Shown in pieces: positions 22,187-32,970 of a stretch of 64,000 nucleotides of DNA; the first letter of the stretch is position 1; each line of letters starts with the position of its first letter. Source of the stretch: Brasenia schreberi (taxonomy: Eukaryota > Streptophyta > Magnoliopsida > Nymphaeales > Cabombaceae); NCBI GenBank assembly GCA_036023115.1, contig JAYKKT010000073.1:10769001-10833000 (forward strand), written 5' to 3'. Below the pieces are notes generated by a model, which was given only the letters and a program-made list of their open reading frames with translations, was not told where the DNA came from and made no database searches. The position numbers and the translations under genes are program-made.

Positions 22187-23430
22187 CACAAGGACATACA
22201 TTTGAAAGATATAAAGCAAGAATTGTGGCCAAAGGATACAACCAATAACAGAAGGTGGATTACTGACACTTTCTCCCCAGTAGCTAAGATGAGCCTTGTC
22301 AGTTACTCTTGGCCTTATGTTGCTGCTCAAATCTTGAGTGGCACCTTCACCAACTTGACGTCAATAATGCCTTTTTTGCATGGTGACCTCAAAGAAGAAG
22401 TCTATATGACACCACCCTACGGACTTATCCTCCAACATCGAGAAGCAAGTATGCGGTGACCAAGTCCCTTTATGGTTTAAAGCAATCTAGCGAGGCAATG
22501 GTTTGAAAAATTATCCACTGTTTGATCTTACAAGGATTCTCTCAATCACAATCGACCACTCCCTCTTCACTAATCTCTCTCCTACCACCTTCAACGCCCT
22601 CTTGATATATGTTGATGACCTAATCACGGCAAGCAACAATCTCCGTGAAATCATTCCATCGAAAACCGCCCCTTCACTCCTCTTTCTACATTAAAGACCT
22701 CGGCACCTCAAATTCTTTCTTGGTATTGAAATAGCTCGGACCGGTAAAGGCATCAACCTCTGCCAAAGAAAGTATGCCTTGACATACTTTCGGTTCTCCT
22801 TGCAGGTTGCTTGCACCAAACCCTCGGCACCCACATGACTAAAACTACTAAACTCAAAGCAAGAGGGAGGTGAACCATTGATTAGCGATCTTATGCCACT
22901 GAGAAGACTTGTTGCAGGCTCCTATACCTCATGACCACTGGGCGATATAAGTTTCTTTGTGCAACAAATCGGCCAATACATGGGCTGCCCTACCACCATC
23001 CATTACCAAGCAGCACTTTCGAGAATCCTACGGTACATCAAGGGTGCACCGGCTCGAGAGCTTATTCTATCCTTCAAACTCTACACTTTGCAATTAAAGG
23101 ATTTAGTGACTCAGTTGGGCTACTTGCATTGATACTTGCGAGAAAATCTATCAACAGGATCTCTTGTATTTTTCTAGGTGATTCTCTAGTTTCCTGGAAG
23201 TCCAAGAAGCAATCAACCGTTTCTAGATCCTCCTCGAAGCGGAAATATCAGGAGCCAGCACTGCCCTTCTTGTTTGTGAACTCCAAAGTGGCTGCCTTAT
23301 TTACTTCAAGATTTCAAGGTCCAAGGTTCCTTTATCCAACTTGACATCCCTTTCTTTGTGACGGTCGAGTCATCTAGGCACATTGCTGCCAATCAAACTT
23401 TCCATGAGAGGACAAAACACATTGACCTCT
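22187..23430 (+). mobile_element. Second copia lineage: reverse transcriptase and RNase H half
   Basis: In broken frames: RYKARIVAKGYNQ, TDTFSPVAKM, NAFLHGDLKEEVYMTPP (RT), a degenerate YVDD region near 22,605, FLGIEIARTGKGINLCQRKY, RILRYIKG, LVSWKSKKQSTVSRSS and finally NQTFHERTKHIDL (RNase H). Words and composition differ from family A, so copy A is a chimera joined near 22,187. It is truncated 14 bp before TruB exon 8. Confidence 0.7.
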
Positions 23431-23444
23431 TTTCGTGGTTGCAG

Positions 23445-23482
23445 TTGTGCACATCTAACAGCACTTGGGAGAGACTTTATCG
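23445..23482 (+). pseudogene. TruB exon 8 (38-nt micro-exon)
   Basis: Flanked by TTGCAG and GTAAGC, it encodes SCAHLTALGRDFIG across the joins (first codon completed from exon 7, last by exon 9). The family reads SCAHLTALRRDSIG here, and phases 2 and 1 fit exons 7 and 9 exactly. The copia remnant ends only 14 bp upstream of the exon. Confidence 0.85.
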
Positions 23483-23559
23483 GTAAGCATATCTTACGTC
23501 TACACATTTATCTCTATCATGTATTTTTCATCCTCCAATTGTGGCTCTTATCATGATTA

Positions 23560-23877
23560 AATTTGTAAAATCATGCTGATTTTTGGAGAGAAAGCATCAT
23601 ATGTTCGAAAACGTGATACTGCTGCGGAGATCGAATATTACACGTAAGAAGAACGACAAAGTGAAAAATATGGAAATAGGAAGGGAGAGGCCCTCTTAAT
23701 GGAGCCCCCCCCCTCTCTTTTTCTCTTTTTTTAATCAAACTCTCTTAACCCTAATACAATCCATCCTGTTTCACAACATAAAATAACTAAAATGTCCTTA
23801 GTACTACAAACAATTACAATAATACCTAAAACATCAAAATTACTAAAAATGATATTAAAAACATATTCTTCAACAAT
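23560..23877 (-). repeat. Solo LTR related to element D
   Basis: On the minus strand it begins TGTTGAAGAATATG and continues TTAGGTATTATTGTA, the same opening as the LTRs of element D (57,825 and 61,372). It has the same G-run (GAGGGGGGG) before the 3' third and a CGTAATATT word near the end. Diverged; no internal region. Left border approximate. Confidence 0.6.
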
Positions 23878-23985
23878 TCCTGCTTCACCGGGATGTGGAC
23901 CAAGTTGTCCAGCTTCAGTTTCTCAAAAGTATTCTTTTGGATTGCATCCCATGAGCAACTTATCAAGCTGAATGGAGGCAAAATC

Positions 23986-24032
23986 CATGTAGCTGACGTC
24001 GTTTAGTACGGGCAAACGCTTGGTTTTGTTTT
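23986..24032 (+). mobile_element. RTE LINE tail, degenerate
   Basis: CATGTAGCTGACGTCGTTTA, GTACGGGCAAACGCTTGG then TTTTGTTTTG corresponds to the RTE 3' end CCATCTAGTATGGGAAAAGG, with a different tail. No clear target duplication seen. Confidence 0.5.
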
Positions 24033-24172
24033 GATGTCCCATGAGCAACTTAAAGTAGAATAATTCTACTTGGAATCTCTCTTCAGTTCATCTTTGCTTA
24101 CGCTATTTTTCTGAGTCAATGCCATTTGGAGAAAGATGGCTATTTTGAGTTTTTGCTTTTTCATTCTTGTAG

Positions 24173-24243
24173 GAAAGTATTCGGCTGATGATGCCTGGGA
24201 TTTTCAAGAATTGCAAGATCAGATCACTAAAGGATACAAGTAG
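24173..24243 (+). pseudogene. TruB exon 9 (last exon)
   Basis: After CTTGTAG it reads GKYSADDAWDFQELQDQITK then GYK and TAG. This matches the usual plant TruB C-terminus and keeps phase with exon 8. Confidence 0.85.
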
Positions 24244-24407
24244 GCCCTCGAGCGGATGCTTTGATTCAGCGTGTGACAAATTTTTTATTAAATCAGAAGA
24301 GGTGAATGGCCAAACTCGCCTCAAATCTCCCAAAAGAAATGGGATGCAAGTATGAACTTCCTCCTAGACATGTTGCCCATCTACCAGACCATTTAAGGCA
24401 CCTTCCA

Positions 24408-24622
24408 CTAGAGGTGGTCTGTTTTGACTCGGGCTGGTGGGTCGTGCGCTGGACCTGACCTGAACTGAACCAAACCAAACTGGGGACCTTGAAGTTCCGT
24501 TCCATTTCCACCTGTCATGGAACCGATCCAGAATCAACGGTCTAGTACTGGTGGTTCCTAGTTCTGGTGCCAGTTGAGACCACTAGCGCTGGTTTACGCA
24601 TAACCAGCTAGGTCTACCTTTT
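24408..24622. repeat. CCAGAACC-rich MITE-like repeat, copy 2
   Basis: Starts AGAGGTGGTCTGTTTTG and ends ACCAGCTAGGTCTACC. The ends are inverted relatives (AGGTGGTC against GACCT), and the interior has the same GAACC/GGTTCC wording as copies 1 and 3. Confidence 0.4.
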
Positions 24623-24629
24623 CCCTAGA

Positions 24630-25030
24630 GCATTTATTTCAGATAAAAACTCAAACCACGTCAAAATGTGGTTCAGTGCTAAGTGCCACATTAGTTTTGG
24701 TGCCGCTTTGTTCTCGGTCCACTTGCGATGGATTTCTCCTCGGTCACCATGATGAGTGACCAAAATGCAGGTCCGGGCCAGAAAACCTCAGCCCATATTA
24801 GAAGAAAGGACAAATGGTCTGGCCTGTCTGGTGTTAGGGTTTGACATGGGCCCTGCAAGGCCACAGGCTCGTCCGATATTAGATTGGGTCTATAAAATTC
24901 AATTCATATCTACCTAAAATCCAAACTTAACAATAATAAAAAAACTTTATATATTGTGTATATACATATATATTCATATATCTATATACATGCAATAGAA
25001 AAAAAACTACATATATGTATATGTAATTGA
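24630..25030. other. Intergenic, AT-rich, nothing recognised
   Basis: No coding or repeat signal until the TA microsatellite. Confidence 0.3.
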
Positions 25031-25037
25031 AAAATCT

Positions 25038-25044
25038 ATATATA

Positions 25045-25126
<82 letters not shown>

Positions 25127-25245
25127 AAACTATTTATTTAATTATTTTTATATTTATTTATATGAGTCTAGTCTATATATATATATATAATAAAACTATT
25201 TATTTAATTATTTTTATATTTATTTATATGAGTCTAGTCGGTCCA
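25038..25245. repeat. (TA)n microsatellite plus a 53-bp direct duplication
   Basis: An ~85-bp TA run (25,038-25,122) is followed by two copies of a block beginning AATAAAACTATTTATTTAAT and ending GAGTCTAGT (25,121-25,173 and 25,187-25,239), separated by another short TA run. Frames through it only encode Tyr-Ile repeats. Confidence 0.85.
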
Positions 25246-25564
25246 TATTGACATCTCTAGTTGTAGTACTTATTTTCACTTGTGAACGTCAGAGTTCTCA
25301 TGGACCGGTGCATTAGTGTTGAGAAGATCGTCTCTTATTATAACCATACAACGTCGTATCATCTGAACTTGGTGGCGGCTGTGTAATGGCAAACCTTTAC
25401 AGTGAACCGAGTTAATGTGGCCCTGATGTCCTAAAATAGGTGGTCCATGAAAGCTTGATATCTGAAATTGAACTGGTGCATTTCAGAATCCGTCGCATCG
25501 TGTAAGCTTCTGTTTGGAATTGATGGATATCTCAGAATAAACCCTCCCTGTAAGCACACTTGAT

Positions 25565-25685
25565 GTTTTTTTTACAAGAGGCGGCTGAAGCCCAACACCT
25601 ACATACGCACCCTCTGAGGGTTGAACTCGTTACCAGCAGCAACGGATGCCCTGCCTGAGCTATTCTCGGTGCATGCTTGATGTGT
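25565..25685 (-). mobile_element. tRNA-headed SINE, family 2
   Basis: On the minus strand: box A-like AATAGCTCAGGCAGGGC, box B-like CGAGTTCAACCCTC, then GGGCTTCAGCCGCCTCTTGT followed by an A-rich tail. A second copy with the same 3' words lies at 26,140-26,245. Confidence 0.6.
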
Positions 25686-26139
25686 GTTTAATGCACTTTT
25701 TTCGTTAACTAAGCTTCTAGTGGCCACCGACAGCCCTATGGTGAGCTAACTCTCTTGGATTTATGCATCTTTGTCATTAAAACTAAACTGCCTCCTGCTA
25801 GACATTTAACGTGATATAACTGACTGTCTCGTTTGGTATTAAAACTAAACTAGCAGGGGTAAATTAGTGGTTTTGGTAAATCCCAGTTTAAATTAAATGG
25901 AAGGGTGCAATTTTGCCCTCATGTTTTCATCCAAGAACTAAATTGCCTCAAGTTGGTCTTGAAATGACCCTCAAATTTGCATATTAGCACTATTCATACC
26001 GGAAACCATTCCCTCCGTCTCACTTTTTCTCTCTCTCTCTCTAGAATATTCCAATACTCTGCGGTGGATGACTCTTTGTTGACCGAGCATTTTAGTACCC
26101 GTATCATCTATAAGTTGCGTAACTGTACATTCTTCTTTT

Positions 26140-26245
26140 TTCTTTTTGTTACAAGAGGAGGCTGAAGCTTAGCACACCCACATGTACCCGTAATCAAACT
26201 CCCTACCAGTAGCAACGGCACATAGAGTGCCCTGCTGTTGGACTA
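26140..26245 (-). mobile_element. tRNA-headed SINE, family 2, second copy
   Basis: On the minus strand: ATAGCTAGTCCAACAGCAGG, GGGAGTTTGATTACGGGT and GCTTCAGCCTCCTCTTGTAA then CAAAAAG. More decayed at box A than the copy at 25,565. Confidence 0.55.
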
Positions 26246-26620
26246 GCTATACATTCTTAATGTCATGATGTACATATGAATAGATGTTAGGGTAGAGTTT
26301 CTTGTAGATGATAAAGTAGATTCGATATCCTTGAAAAAGAAGGCTATGATAGCACTGTTCTTTTAATGTGTGATAAACATTAACCTTGAGGTTTGTCATT
26401 ACCGATATCAAATATCTGAATGCAATGGATACTGACAAATACTTTTTGGATAAAATGAAGACCTTTAGTTTGTTTTGCAAGAGCGCACTGAGTCTTAGAC
26501 AAGTCTGCAAAGCAAGGATGATGATGCAAATATAATTAGTACTACAATACGACTTACAAATTTTATTGAAAAATTAAGTAAAAAAGTATTTGTACCATGA
26601 GATAAAAGTTGGATGAACTT
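26246..26620. other. Intergenic, nothing recognised
   Basis: No coding or repeat structure that I can support. Confidence 0.3.
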
Positions 26621-26623
26621 ATA

Positions 26624-27068
26624 CCACTATATATAGACTTATAATATGCTACTAATAAGTATAATTGCTATTCAATAAGGTGTTTATTAATATCATAATA
26701 TAGTTGATAAATACACATAAGTTATAACTACTATCAAGTACTACTAATGAGTGTAATTATCACTTAAGTAAGTGACTTTTAATGCCACAACATGGCTGCT
26801 AAATGCCGATGAGTTATAACCACTATCATGTTACTAATGAGACAATTCACATTCAAGTAAATAGCTTTTAATGCCTCAACATGACTGCTAAATACTCATG
26901 AGTTACCGTCGCTATGAAGTGCTATTAATGAACACCATTATCACTAAGTTAGTGACCCTTAATATCACATCATGGTTAAGTGCTCATGAATTACAACCAC
27001 TATCAAGTATTGCTAATGAACATAATTTCATTCAAGTGACTTTAATACCACAACATGACAATCATAAC
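26624..27068. repeat. Minisatellite, about five units of ~88 bp
   Basis: The block CACTATCAAGTACTACTAAT, ...AAGTGACTTTTAATGCCACA, ...TGCTAAATG, ...GAGTTATAAC recurs about every 88 bp with substitutions and small indels. The first unit is the most diverged and the last is shortened. Confidence 0.75.
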
Positions 27069-27890
27069 CTTCACCAAACATTTTTGTGTATTTTGAAATC
27101 ACCTAACAATTTTTTTTTTGTTTGCACATAGCGATTTCCTTTTTCTTGCTTTGTATCCATGGCTAGGGGAGTTACATAGGTTAATAATACAAAACATTAG
27201 TCATTGGACTTATACAATATGGAATTGCCCAATTAATTCTACAATTGAGGTTAATTGTGAAAATTAACATCTAAGTTGAGAACACATTGTGATCCACACT
27301 CTGAAACAAGTACAAGAATATGCTGCGAAGAATGCTAAGAATCAAGTTCTTTTAGAAACAAGCAGAACTTAGTATCGGTGACCAATTAAATCCTAATCAG
27401 AAATCCATAACAAATATAGTCAGCCATCTACAAAGTACAAAATACAAGGCATGTTTCTCTATTGGTTCAAGATTAGTCCAAGAATACATATCTCTAAAGC
27501 AAGTACAAAAATAGACAAGAAAGTCATCCATAAATGTCATGTAAAAACCACATAAAGGTATAGGGTTGTACAATTTAATGATATTTTCATTAGTTACACC
27601 ATAAATACATCGGGAACAAGGGATCAACTTATATTTCTTATCATAGGTCGTTTGAACAATCTGTTGCGAACTTGAGAGTTTTGCTATGGCTAGTTAGACC
27701 CATTAAGTCGGACACCAATAATGTTTTTGAACCATGTTGGTTAGACAGTCGGAACTTCAAATGGTCCAAATGTCTCAGATTCTTTAAAATTTTCGTGACC
27801 CTTCGGAATTCTGGATTTTCTAGCATATCGCGTCGTTTCACAGATAACTTCTCAAGCTTTCCAACAGAACGGACTGTAGAGTATGGCAAT
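27069..27890. other. Intergenic, nothing recognised
   Basis: Minus-strand frames at 27,397-27,627 and 27,641-27,889 show no family resemblance. Confidence 0.3.
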
Positions 27891-27896
27891 GTTCAC

Positions 27897-27904
27897 CACA
27901 CACA

Positions 27905-27999
<95 letters not shown>
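27897..27999. repeat. Compound microsatellite (CA)n(GA)n
   Basis: About 12 CA units run directly into about 39 GA units. Frames across it (Thr-His, Arg-Glu, Leu-Ser repeats) are artefacts. Confidence 0.95.
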
Positions 28000-28001
<2 letters not shown>

Positions 28002-28597
28002 AATGGGTAATACAACCCAATCATCAAATGGCGATTAGAACGATTCCACAAATATTAGTTGCTTACTCTTGACATTTGAGGTCGTTAAATATAACTTCAT
28101 ATAACATTATGTCAAACATTAGGTGCATTAAACTAGGTGCAATGATTTAAAAACTGTCCAACTCTTTGAGGTAAAAAAGAGACTCTTCAACAAAAAAATT
28201 AACTTTAGTTCCAAAAATAACCACGTTCATTTACAAATATCCTACATCTTTGTAGCATTCAAGTCATTTCTACTAGTTTTAATGCATTCAATATCTTCAA
28301 ATGCTGAGATTATCACATATCTTAGCAGCTAAATGCACTTAGAGGAGTGAAACTGACTAGGCTAATATGAGAACAATTTCTCTTTCAAAAGAAAAGAATT
28401 TATCCTTGCAAATGATTCTCAAGGGCCAAGCGACCCTGGGGTCTACATCCCACCCGTGGTGCCAATGGTACATGCTCTCGTCACCATGATCATGACGCTA
28501 GTTGTTTTGAGGAAATCCAATTATTGCAGATGGACTTAGCATGACTAATTTGACATGAATCACTATATCATGTCTTTAATAAGAGAAATTAAACTGT

Positions 28598-28718
28598 AGG
28601 TTCTTTTTTCGGTATAATGGGGAGGTCCAAGCCAGATAGACGCCCCCACAAATCGAACTCAGGACCTTGATCTTGTAAGATGACCGCCCAGCCAGGTGAG
28701 CTATTATTGCTCATTGTG
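28598..28718 (-). mobile_element. tRNA-headed SINE, family 1
   Basis: On the minus strand: box A-like AATAGCTCACCTGGCTGGGC, box B-like CTGAGTTCGATTTGTGG, then a body ending ATACCGAAAAAAG. The head shares TAGCTCACCTG with the copy at 5,041. Confidence 0.6.
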
Positions 28719-29004
28719 CATTTAAACTGTTGTCATTTTGGTGCAATATCTAAAAACCGTGTTCTGCCAACTTAGAAGTGGTTCATCAATAACTTCCATC
28801 TACCCGCAAAATGGTGGCATAATGGGTCTCGTGGTAGATCATAAACTCTCATCATAGGGCCTAAAGATCAGCCCCCAAAGGCCCTGTAGATTGGAGAATC
28901 AGCCAGGGCCAAGGCCAGTAGATTACAGGAATTGCCCATCTTTACATAATTTAAATCATTAGGCTCGAGAGCGTCACCAGTACGAAACTAGAACATTCCA
29001 CACC
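28719..29004. other. Intergenic, nothing recognised
   Basis: No coding or repeat structure seen. Confidence 0.3.
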
Positions 29005-29005
29005 A

Positions 29006-29134
29006 AGTGACAACTTTCTCGACACCAAGAAGGCAGTGACATGGATTAGTTGTAAGTACCACCATCAAGTTCCTGATTCCTTCTCGGCATATATATACAT
29101 ATATATATATATATATACATATATACATATATAT

Positions 29135-29206
<72 letters not shown>

Positions 29207-29292
29207 ATATAGACGTTCAATGACAACTTTCTCGACACCAAGAAGGCAGTGCATATGTATATATATATATACATATATATATAGACGTTCAA
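29006..29292. repeat. (TA)n microsatellite flanked by a 30-bp direct repeat
   Basis: GACAACTTTCTCGACACCAA followed by GAAGGCAGTG occurs at about 29,009 and again at 29,221. TATAGACGTTCAAT occurs at 29,208 and 29,279. Between and after them lie TA and TATAC runs. A local duplication involving the microsatellite explains this. Confidence 0.75.
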
Positions 29293-29782
29293 TCTGGTGC
29301 AAAAGGGCTATTAATAATCTTTCTAATTTGTTGTTGTAGAATTGGGTAGAGGTAACCCTTTAGATGCAAAATATTCCTTCTCGGCATCCGCCAGCCGGGT
29401 TTGAAACGTGGCCCATTCACTTCTACATCTCTCCCTAACCTGCCAGTGTCAACACAAATCAAAATAAATAATCAACTCAGATCGAGATCAAGGGCAACTA
29501 AGAGTTAGGTAGGAGAACATTTTCTATGGGTTTGGTTTATAGCAACAATTGAAATAAGTATGCCAGTTTTCTCTTGTTGCTCGTAACATACCCCTTCCCA
29601 TGGTGCTTTTGCATCCTGTGCTTGACCCTGCCATTATAAAGAGAAAAAATGAAAAGGTATTTTACAGTAAGACCCTTGTTCAGGGGAATGCACTTGGAAA
29701 TAAACCTTTTGGCAAATTTCTGTTACCTGGTTTCCGAGAGATGGAACAACCTGATGCACAATCCACTGAGAATCCACGACGC

Positions 29783-31142
29783 CTATCCATGTGCAGGCTA
29801 CATAATTGACATCATGATTAAATATAGTAGGTAAATTGTACCAAAAAATATGGTAGGTAAATTAACCCATAGTGTATTGGAACCGTGCAGTGGGAAATTG
29901 CTAGAAAATACCAACGAAGAAAAGAGAGGAATAGTAAGCAGAGAGAGAACTAGAAACTCAATTGAACATATTCTGCTGTACAAAACTGCCTTTACAACAA
30001 TGTTGGGATTTTATATTGATTCCGGTGTGTATAATCTGTATCAACGTGCATTGTACAATACCTATTGATAAGTACCCAACTAATGCAAAATTTGATATGA
30101 TACACTGGCCGTATCACAAATATGAATCTTATCAGTGACATGCCATATTGGCTGATCAGTGTATCGACCTGTATTGTGGAATAAATGCTGCATCGACCAT
30201 ACTAGTGTATGGATGACATTGCAGGATACAGTTGATACAGCGTTCATGAACATGAAAATTGATTTCAATCATACTTTTTCCTTTTTTCCTTGAAAGGTGA
30301 GATATGACTGAATCATATCAACACCTATTTAGTCGTATAGGAATTTTTGGTCATGCGATAAGGGATACTTATGGATATTATAACACTAGGTACCATACAT
30401 GTTACCTATCAACAAACACCAGTATGAAAAACTTGCTATTCAATGAAATTAAACTTTATTGGATGAACTCTCATAAGGGATAAGAGAGGAATTCTACAGA
30501 AAATCAAGCCATAAGGTTTGTCTCACATTTATTGTATACAAGAGTGGTATTTATAGATGAAAAATAGGAGAGAAAGAGGAGAACACAGCAACATCTGAGA
30601 GCCATTGGACCCCTTGAAGGCCCTGATGGCCTGAGTGGTCCTATTGGCCCTGGTGCCTGGTGGCCTCAGTTGTTCCTTCTTAACACCCCCTCAAATTGAC
30701 AATATCAACTGATACATTGCTAGAGAGTCAGTGGAGCCTTATAACTGACAGTATCAACTGGCATGGTACTCTAGTTTTTAATTTAATGAAAAGAAAAAAG
30801 TTTACAAAAGAAGAAAGTATATTCAATATTGTGTGATACGTCACAATGATGTCATAAGATAGATTAGGCTACAGCATGATACAAACCGATAAATGTATTA
30901 AAACAATAAATATGAGTTACCATGTCACATTATACATTTAAAAGATTGCTTTGCACTCCCTGCCCTTTCCAAGGACAAGAAACACGAAACATAGACCTGA
31001 GACATGATAATTAAACCGATGCTTGTAAACAATTCTGGATTTTTAGAAAATCAAAGTTGCTTATATGTACACATGGACCCTAAATTGTTGAGCATAGGAA
31101 ATATATCCAAATGGAATTAATGGAACGAAAGGAAGCACTTAC
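29783..31142 (-). other. DUF707 intron with an LTR insertion
   Basis: The family usually has a ~19-nt exon (PAHEKIG-like) here, but I could not find it. The interval holds the LTR at about 30,430-30,685 and otherwise AT-rich sequence. Confidence 0.5.
30430..30685 (-). repeat. Copia LTR with adjoining polypurine tract
   Basis: On the minus strand GAGGGGG then TGTTAAGAAGGAAC marks a polypurine tract and LTR start at 30,685, as in the copy at 15,353. The LTR body has a TATA-like region and ends near TTTCATTGAATAGC. No pol sequence is attached. Right end firm, left end approximate. Confidence 0.5.
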
Positions 31143-32439
31143 CTCTACGCATTTTCTAAGTGCGAAATCTAAGCCCCATCCGTGAACCAAGTCATTCTGC
31201 AATCATAGATTCAACCATAGCTGCTGAATAACAATTACATGCAGCAGTTTTTGTTTAAGGGTGAAATCACGGAAAAGTACATGCCTGAATCATATGCCAT
31301 ACTCAACGCCATGCATCTCGAGAAAACACAGGTGCCATTATTTCCATGAACCTGGAGTCCCGAAGATATGAATAGAGGGAAAATTCATGCAAAATAGTAA
31401 CGCTGACTAGCATAATCAGATAGATCCATATGCTGCACAAGGTGGTAAATGTGGGTCGGTGCACAAACCGAGCCTCTCTTCAGTGTCTCTGAATACAACA
31501 AATACACACGCAATTACTCAAATTCAGAATAGGGTTACTACTGATGTTTCAGTAAATACAAGGAATATAAAGAGCCGATGTCATATGTGAACTCTCTATT
31601 AGGCTGTAAGACATACTTGTGAACTTCACGGTCTTTGCCATGCCAATCCTTTATTTGGCTCCAGTCCAGGCTGTGAGATCTCTAGTCCATGTTTCTTTAC
31701 CAATTCTACATATCTGAGCGCAGAACAAGGTCAGAAGCCAGCATCTTCTGAAGAGACATAAACCTAAAAGAGTACCTCTCAGCATTGAAGTGCTCAACCC
31801 CTAAATCTTCATCCCAGATAAATATATAGTCATATGCAGCTACAATATCCGGATGCAAGAACCTTTTCGCATACTACCTGAAATTGGACAATGGTTCCTT
31901 ATTTGTCATTCTTGTCCCATATTGTAACTAGTGGCACACTAACAACCAGCATCCAGTCTTTACAAACCATTTAGTTTGCTTCCTCACACTGACATGAATC
32001 GCCCGCCTTGACCACTCAAACTCGTCCCATTCACTAGTCCATCCGTCATAGTGGAAGAGAAGAATGGTGAAATTTTCTGAGAACTGTCAAAGTAACAACA
32101 TCAACAACAAAGAGATTTCAAAGAGTGAAGCAAGCAAGAAAGATAGCAACTGGTTTACCTTTTTCACTACAGTATCAATATTGTTTCTCTGTTCGTAACC
32201 AACAGTGAAGGTTACTAGGTACTTCTGCTTGATTGGCAGATCCTGCAGAAGAAGGCAAAGTCAATTAGCTCCAAAGACAGGCAGCAATCATTAAAAGGAA
32301 AACAGAAAACAGCATATTATTTGAAGGTACACACCTCACTGGGCTTACCCCACAATCTGCATAAATAAAAATCTGATTCAGGGACAACAATGCCAGGTGG
32401 TAGAGTCTCCGCACCATGAGGATTGGTTGGAACATAGAT

Positions 32440-32970
32440 CTGCATCATGTTCATACAACAATTGATCAATGCAAAACAGAAAAACTTCCGAATACATTTC
32501 AATCACAACAGAAAAAAATGACTTGAACCCACCATTTCATTATTAGGGTGAAAAAAGATATTGACAGCAAAAATGGACTCCATGAAAGAGGACACTTAAA
32601 GCCATTCAAGGGAAATGAAGCTCAAAAGAAACATGAAAGTAACTGGAAACAAGGGTTGAAAAAAAAATTGGCTTCTCAAACTTATGCAGGCAAGCCAACA
32701 TAATCAGATGCTACTAAAAAAAATAACTAAGGTGATATAGCTTAGGAGGCAACTACTTCGTGTATTCTTAGCACTGTGAACGGTTAGCTGTTCAACTGAA
32801 AAGCACCAATGTTAAAAAAAAAATGCTCAAGGTGATATCTCAGTATACAGACAGAAACATATGGTGAGGGTAAGTGTTTTGGCTGCTTTCATTATCTGGA
32901 ATGACTGGTCTTTCACGCCATATCAAATGCACTTCTTGTAGTTGAACTGTGCCCCCAGGGCAAAATACCA
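32440..32970 (-). other. DUF707 intron, 5' of the tandem duplication
   Basis: AT-rich with A-runs; no element recognised. Confidence 0.4.

Larger units (their letters stand above)
6656..24243 (+). pseudogene. TruB-type tRNA pseudouridine synthase, nine exons, disrupted
   Basis: Exons: 1 (6656-~7057, resuming ~12286-12559), 2 (13422-13477), 3 (13570-13652), 4 (15842-15920), 5 (16541-16644), 6 (16774-16883), 7 (18366-18449), 8 (23445-23482), 9 (24173-24243). Joined phases are consistent throughout, and the order follows plant TruB proteins, which convert U55 of the tRNA T-loop to pseudouridine. Exon 3 encodes [13 protein letters not shown] with the catalytic Asp; exon 6 has EKARRGETIELSP; exon 7 has CSKGTYIRSLCADFGKALG. 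The N-terminus is Arg/Ser-rich like an organelle presequence. It is broken by in-frame stops at 6959-6961, 7055-7057, 12373-12375 and 15846-15848, a copia element inside exon 1, a frameshift in exon 5 and a lost acceptor before exon 6. All other introns keep GT-AG. The family identity is very likely; loss of function is inferred from the breaks. Confidence 0.88.

Noticed and set aside
25027..25251. Tyr-Ile repeat frame
   Set aside because: Pure consequence of the TA run.
27672..28010. Open frames over the CA/GA microsatellite on both strands
   Set aside because: They consist largely of dipeptide repeats forced by the microsatellite and lack any conserved part.
28988..29302. Minus-strand frames over the TA microsatellite
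   Set aside because: Repeat-encoded, no start context or family resemblance.
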